Shown: positions 61,300-64,000 of the stretch, piece by piece | How positions within the stretch are numbered: position 1 is the stretch's first letter | Layout: each line of letters begins with the position of its first letter | Source of the DNA: Streptomyces sp. RFCAC02 | Lineage (GTDB): Bacteria; Actinomycetota; Actinomycetes; Streptomycetales; Streptomycetaceae | Assembly (NCBI RefSeq): GCF_004193175.1 | Contig: NZ_SAUH01000001.1 | Location: 3,681,001-3,745,000 of the forward strand | Direction: 5' to 3' | DNA: 64,000 nucleotides | Notes under the pieces: generated by a model | What the model saw: the letters and a program-made list of their open reading frames with translations, nothing else | Databases searched by the model: none | What the model was told of the DNA's origin: nothing | Position numbers and translations under genes: made by a program

Positions 61300-61869
61300 T
61301 TGGGGACCATCACCCTCGGTGTGTCGATCGCGGTCCCCGAGCCGCACGGCGGCCGGCTGCGGCGCAGCCGCCTCGCCTTCGGGGACGCGGCGGCGGCCGG
61401 CATCCCCACCCATGTGACGCTGCTGCCGCCCACCGAGGTCGCGGCCGCCGCCCGGCCCGGCATCGACGCCCACCTGGCCGGTGTGGCTGCGGCCGGCCGC
61501 CCGTTCGCCCTGCGCCTGTCGGGCACCGGTACGTTCCGGCCCCTGACGCCCGTGGTGTTCGTCCGGGTCGTGGAGGGCGGGGACGCCTGCGACCGGCTCC
61601 AGTCGGCCGTGCGGGCGGGCGGCGGGCCGCTGGCCCGCGAGCTGGCCTACCCCTACCACCCGCACGTGACGGTCGCCCACGGCATCGCCGAGGACGCGAT
61701 GGACCGCGCGCAGGCCGAGCTCGCCGAGTACGAGGCCCGGTGGACCGTGCGCGGGTTCGCCCTGTACGAGCAGGACGGCACAGGCGTGTGGCACCGCTGC
61801 CGCGATTTCCCCTTCACGGCGCCCGGGCGGCAGCCGGGCACCGCCCCGGACACCGCGCTGCGCCGCTGA
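61300..61869 (+). CDS. 2H phosphoesterase (2'-5' RNA ligase family)
   Basis: A 189-residue protein of the 2H superfamily, with the two HxT motifs spaced as expected: PTHVTLLPP (near residue 37) and HPHVTVAHG (near 120). The strands around them (LGVSIAVPEPHGG, FVRVVEGGDA) fit the bilobal fold. Members act on 2'-5' or cyclic phosphodiester bonds in RNA or nucleotides; the substrate here is unknown. The chosen start is a TTG at 61300, with GAAGGGAG 6 bases upstream; no ATG or GTG start fits better. It follows trpS and precedes the YihY gene on the same strand. Confidence 0.78.
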   Translation: MGTITLGVSIAVPEPHGGRLRRSRLAFGDAAAAGIPTHVTLLPPTEVAAAARPGIDAHLAGVAAAGRPFALRLSGTGTFRPLTPVVFVRVVEGGDACDRLQSAVRAGGGPLARELAYPYHPHVTVAHGIAEDAMDRAQAELAEYEARWTVRGFALYEQDGTGVWHRCRDFPFTAPGRQPGTAPDTALRR

Positions 61870-61942
61870 CGCCCGCCCGCCCGCCGCCGGGCGCGTGTCA
61901 GGAGCCGTTCACGGGGCATCCCCACTTAGCGTGGGCGGCGCG

Positions 61943-62890
61943 ATGGAGACTCTGACCCGGCTGCCGTGGATCGGTCCACCGGTGGCGTGGTTCCTTCGGA
62001 CGCGCGTGTGGCGTGTCTACCAGCACCTCGACGCGCGGAACTGGACGCGGCTGGCCGCCGCGATCACGTTCACCAGCTTCGTCACCCTCTTCCCGGTCCT
62101 CGGGCTGGCCGGCGCGGTCGGCACCGGGCTGCTGACCGACGGGCAGCTCCACACCGTGGAGGACTGGATCGCGGACCAGGTGCCCGGCATCTCCGACCAG
62201 CTCCACCTGGACAGCCTCCTCGACAACGCCGGCACCATCGGCCTCGTGTCGCTGGTCCTCGTCCTGCCCACCGGCGCGAGCTGGGTGGACGCCCTGCGCG
62301 GCTGCCTGCGCGCGCTGTGGGACCTGCCCGACCCGGACGAGAACACGGTCGTGCGGCGCGGCAAGGACATCGGGGTCCTCGCGGGCCTCGGGGCCGTCGT
62401 CCTCGTCTCGCTCGCCGCGTCCGCGCTCGCGATGAACATCGTGCGGATACTCGCACCCCACGGCCCCGGCGGGGTCGTGCTGCAGTTCGCCGCGTACGCC
62501 GTGGCGATGGGCGTGACGTTCCTGCTGCTGGCGTACGTCCTCGTGTGGCTCCCGGGCGTACGGCCCCCGCGCGGCGCCGTCGTCACCGCCTGCGTCATCG
62601 GCGCGGTCGGCTTCGAGCTGCTGAAACTGCTGCTCAGCGGCTACCTGACGGAGGTCGCCACCCGCAACGTGTACGGGGCGTTCGGCGTGCCGATCGCGCT
62701 GCTGATCTGGATCAACCTCATGGCGAAGCTGCTGCTCGCCTGCTGCGCGTGGACGGCCACCGCCGTCACTCCGGCGGACCGTCCGTGCGCCGACGCCCTG
62801 GACGAGCCCCCAGCGGATGAGTGCGGTGGAACAGATACGCCGCCCCCGCCAGAACGGCGAGACCGGCCGCCGTCACCATCAGCACCGTGA
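61943..62890 (+). CDS. YihY/BrkB-family inner membrane protein
   Basis: A 315-residue protein with six predicted membrane helices: AAAITFTSFVTLFPVLGLAG, IGLVSLVLVLPTGASWVDAL, LAGLGAVVLVSLAASALAM, FAAYAVAMGVTFLLLAYVLV, AVVTACVIGAVGFELLKLLL and IALLIWINLMAKLLLACCAW, with the YihY signature (NARNVYGAF-type loop: ATRNVYGAFG). The C-terminal 45 residues are polar and Pro-rich. YihY homologues are inner membrane proteins of unknown transport or assembly role. The ATG at 61943 has no clear ribosome site. Its last 125 bases overlap the end of the convergent D,D-carboxypeptidase gene. Confidence 0.85.
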   Translation: METLTRLPWIGPPVAWFLRTRVWRVYQHLDARNWTRLAAAITFTSFVTLFPVLGLAGAVGTGLLTDGQLHTVEDWIADQVPGISDQLHLDSLLDNAGTIGLVSLVLVLPTGASWVDALRGCLRALWDLPDPDENTVVRRGKDIGVLAGLGAVVLVSLAASALAMNIVRILAPHGPGGVVLQFAAYAVAMGVTFLLLAYVLVWLPGVRPPRGAVVTACVIGAVGFELLKLLLSGYLTEVATRNVYGAFGVPIALLIWINLMAKLLLACCAWTATAVTPADRPCADALDEPPADECGGTDTPPPPERRDRPPSPSAP

Positions 62891-64000
62891 TGCCGCTGAC
62901 GGGCGCCCCGTCGTCCGCCGCCGCGCCCGCGAGGGCCGCGTCCGAGCCGTCGCCCGCCGTCGCGTCCTGTCCCGCGCCGTCGTCGGGCGCCGGGTCGTCC
63001 GGCAGCTCGCTCAGCGGCGGCACCAGCTCGCCGACCGGGTCGACCGAGCCGGCGGCGGCGAAGCCCCAGTCGAGGAGCGCGGCGCTCTCGCGGTAGACGG
63101 CCAGCGCGTCGCCCTCGGGGTCCATGACCGTCACCAGCAGGACGCGGCCGCCGCGCTCGGCGACGCCGGTGAAGGTGTGGCCGGCGGCCGAGGTGTAGCC
63201 GTTCTTGACGCCGGCGAGGCCCTCGTACGGTTCGAGCCCCGGGGCGCCGACGAGGAGGCGGTCGGTGTTCTGGATCTGGTAGGTCTCGCGGTCCTCGCCC
63301 TCGCCGGCGCCGGGGAAGTCGGCGGTGGGGAGGGCGACGTACTCGCGGAAGTCGTCCATCTGCAGGGCGTCCCTGGCGATGAGCGTCAGGTCGTACGCCG
63401 ACGAGGTCTGGCCCTCGGCGTCGTAGCCGTCGGGGTTGACGACGTGGGTGTCGCCGGCCTGGAGCTCGTGCGCGCGGGCGTTCATCTGCTCGACCGTCCC
63501 GGCCTTGCCGCCGTTCATCGCGGTCAGCGCGTACACGGCGTCGTTGCCGGAGGCGAGGAGCGCCCCGTGCCAGAGGTCCTCGACGGTGTAGGTCTGGTAG
63601 TCGGCGATGCCGACCGCGCTGCTGCCCTCGCCCATGCCGGCGAAGTGCTCGGGCCGCGCCCGGTACAGGTCGTCGCGGTCGAACGACGGCATGACCGTGT
63701 CGGCGAACAGCATCTTGAGCGTGCTGGCCGGGGCGAGCGGCCGGTGCGCGTCGTGGGCTGCGAGCACGTCGCCGGTCTCGGCGTCGGCGACGATCCAGGA
63801 CTTCGCCGTCAGGTCGGCGGGCAGCGCGGGGGTGTCGCCGCCGGCGAGGACCTGGGTCTCGGTGCGGCCGAGGAGTTCCCCGCCGACCGTCGAGCGGACG
63901 GCGCCCGCGTCGGTGTCGCCGTCGTCCGGCGCGGCGGCGGCCGTGGTCAGGGGGGCCAGCGCGAGGGCGGGCACGAGTATGGCCATCGCGAGCGCGGCAC
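62766..64000 (-). CDS. D-alanyl-D-alanine carboxypeptidase (partial, start beyond window)
   Basis: At least 410 residues; the frame stays open to base 64000. An ATG at 63986 would give a signal peptide lacking a basic n-region, and the hydrophobic core continues upstream (AALAMAILVPAL), so the real start is outside. The penicillin-binding domain has APASTLKML (SxxK, nucleophile Ser), LASGNDAVY (SxN), and LAGVKNGYTSAAG where KTG is expected (KNG, a tolerated variant). A C-terminal anchor helix ISVLMVTAAGL-type segment (GITVLMVTAAGLAVLAGAAY) with a basic tail follows. It trims terminal D-Ala from peptidoglycan stems. Its end overlaps the YihY gene by 125 bases. Confidence 0.9.
   Translation of the reverse strand, partial: AALAMAILVPALALAPLTTAAAAPDDGDTDAGAVRSTVGGELLGRTETQVLAGGDTPALPADLTAKSWIVADAETGDVLAAHDAHRPLAPASTLKMLFADTVMPSFDRDDLYRARPEHFAGMGEGSSAVGIADYQTYTVEDLWHGALLASGNDAVYALTAMNGGKAGTVEQMNARAHELQAGDTHVVNPDGYDAEGQTSSAYDLTLIARDALQMDDFREYVALPTADFPGAGEGEDRETYQIQNTDRLLVGAPGLEPYEGLAGVKNGYTSAAGHTFTGVAERGGRVLLVTVMDPEGDALAVYRESAALLDWGFAAAGSVDPVGELVPPLSELPDDPAPDDGAGQDATAGDGSDAALAGAAADDGAPVSGITVLMVTAAGLAVLAGAAYLFHRTHPLGARPGRRRTDGPPE

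Overview
The window is a stretch of actinobacterial chromosome, almost certainly from Streptomyces or a close relative. The evidence is the very high G+C, the heavy third-position G/C bias in every gene, many GTG starts, PspC/toastrack, DUF1707, DUF3017 and GuaB3 proteins, two NlpC/P60 hydrolases with coiled-coil stalks, and the gene order. From memory of family gene order (not searched), guaB-guaB3-(ChoD-like GMC oxidoreductase)-guaA and uvrD/pcrA-M23 peptidase-sucC-sucD-perM-purN-purH are conserved blocks shared with mycobacteria, and the kinase genes beside glpD match a known Streptomyces Ser/Thr kinase cluster. I saw no rRNA, tRNA, CRISPR array, insertion sequence or phage gene, so this looks like core chromosome with a few accessory inserts.

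Layout. 1-4.5 kb: end of guaB, guaB3, a nucleotide-sugar-dehydrogenase-like protein without the catalytic Cys, and glpD. 4.7-9.7 kb: a membrane Ser/Thr kinase followed by a degenerate kinase whose two lobes are split by about 420 disordered residues. 9.9-14 kb: PGPGW membrane protein, gabD2 and a ChoD-like GMC oxidoreductase, closed by a strong terminator. 14.1-17.2 kb: chorismate mutase with an upstream mini-ORF plus hairpin, guaA, and an Asp23/Gls24 protein. 17.2-23 kb: envelope-stress module (PspC-type histidine kinase and NarL-type regulator, divergent PspC/toastrack protein, DoxX, membrane proteins). 23-28.7 kb: NlpC/P60 hydrolase, DsbA-like protein, and a GH9 cellulase under a perfect CebR box. 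29-39.6 kb: a DUF1707 protein, a phosphotransferase-like protein, a lone receiver, a CHASE3 histidine kinase with a receiver-PP2C partner, an overlapping ATP-grasp/S15-hydrolase pair, and a MerR regulator with a GyrI-like partner. 39.5-54.8 kb: second NlpC/P60 protein, pcrA, M23 peptidase, icmB, sucCD, sigma-like protein, perM, purN, purH. 54.8-64 kb: secreted HNH nuclease, folD-DUF3017, orphan ProX-like lipoprotein, mdh, trpS, 2H phosphoesterase, YihY protein and a D,D-carboxypeptidase cut by the window edge.

How the genes work together: purine synthesis (guaB, guaA, purN, purH, with folD supplying one-carbon units), the TCA cycle (sucCD, mdh, gabD2 feeding succinate), and cell-wall remodelling (two NlpC/P60, M23, D,D-carboxypeptidase) with its signalling (kinases, PspC two-component system) dominate. 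The least explained parts are the ATP-grasp/hydrolase pair behind a phospho-signalling operon, the split pseudokinase, and the mini-ORF/attenuator-like leader of the chorismate mutase gene.
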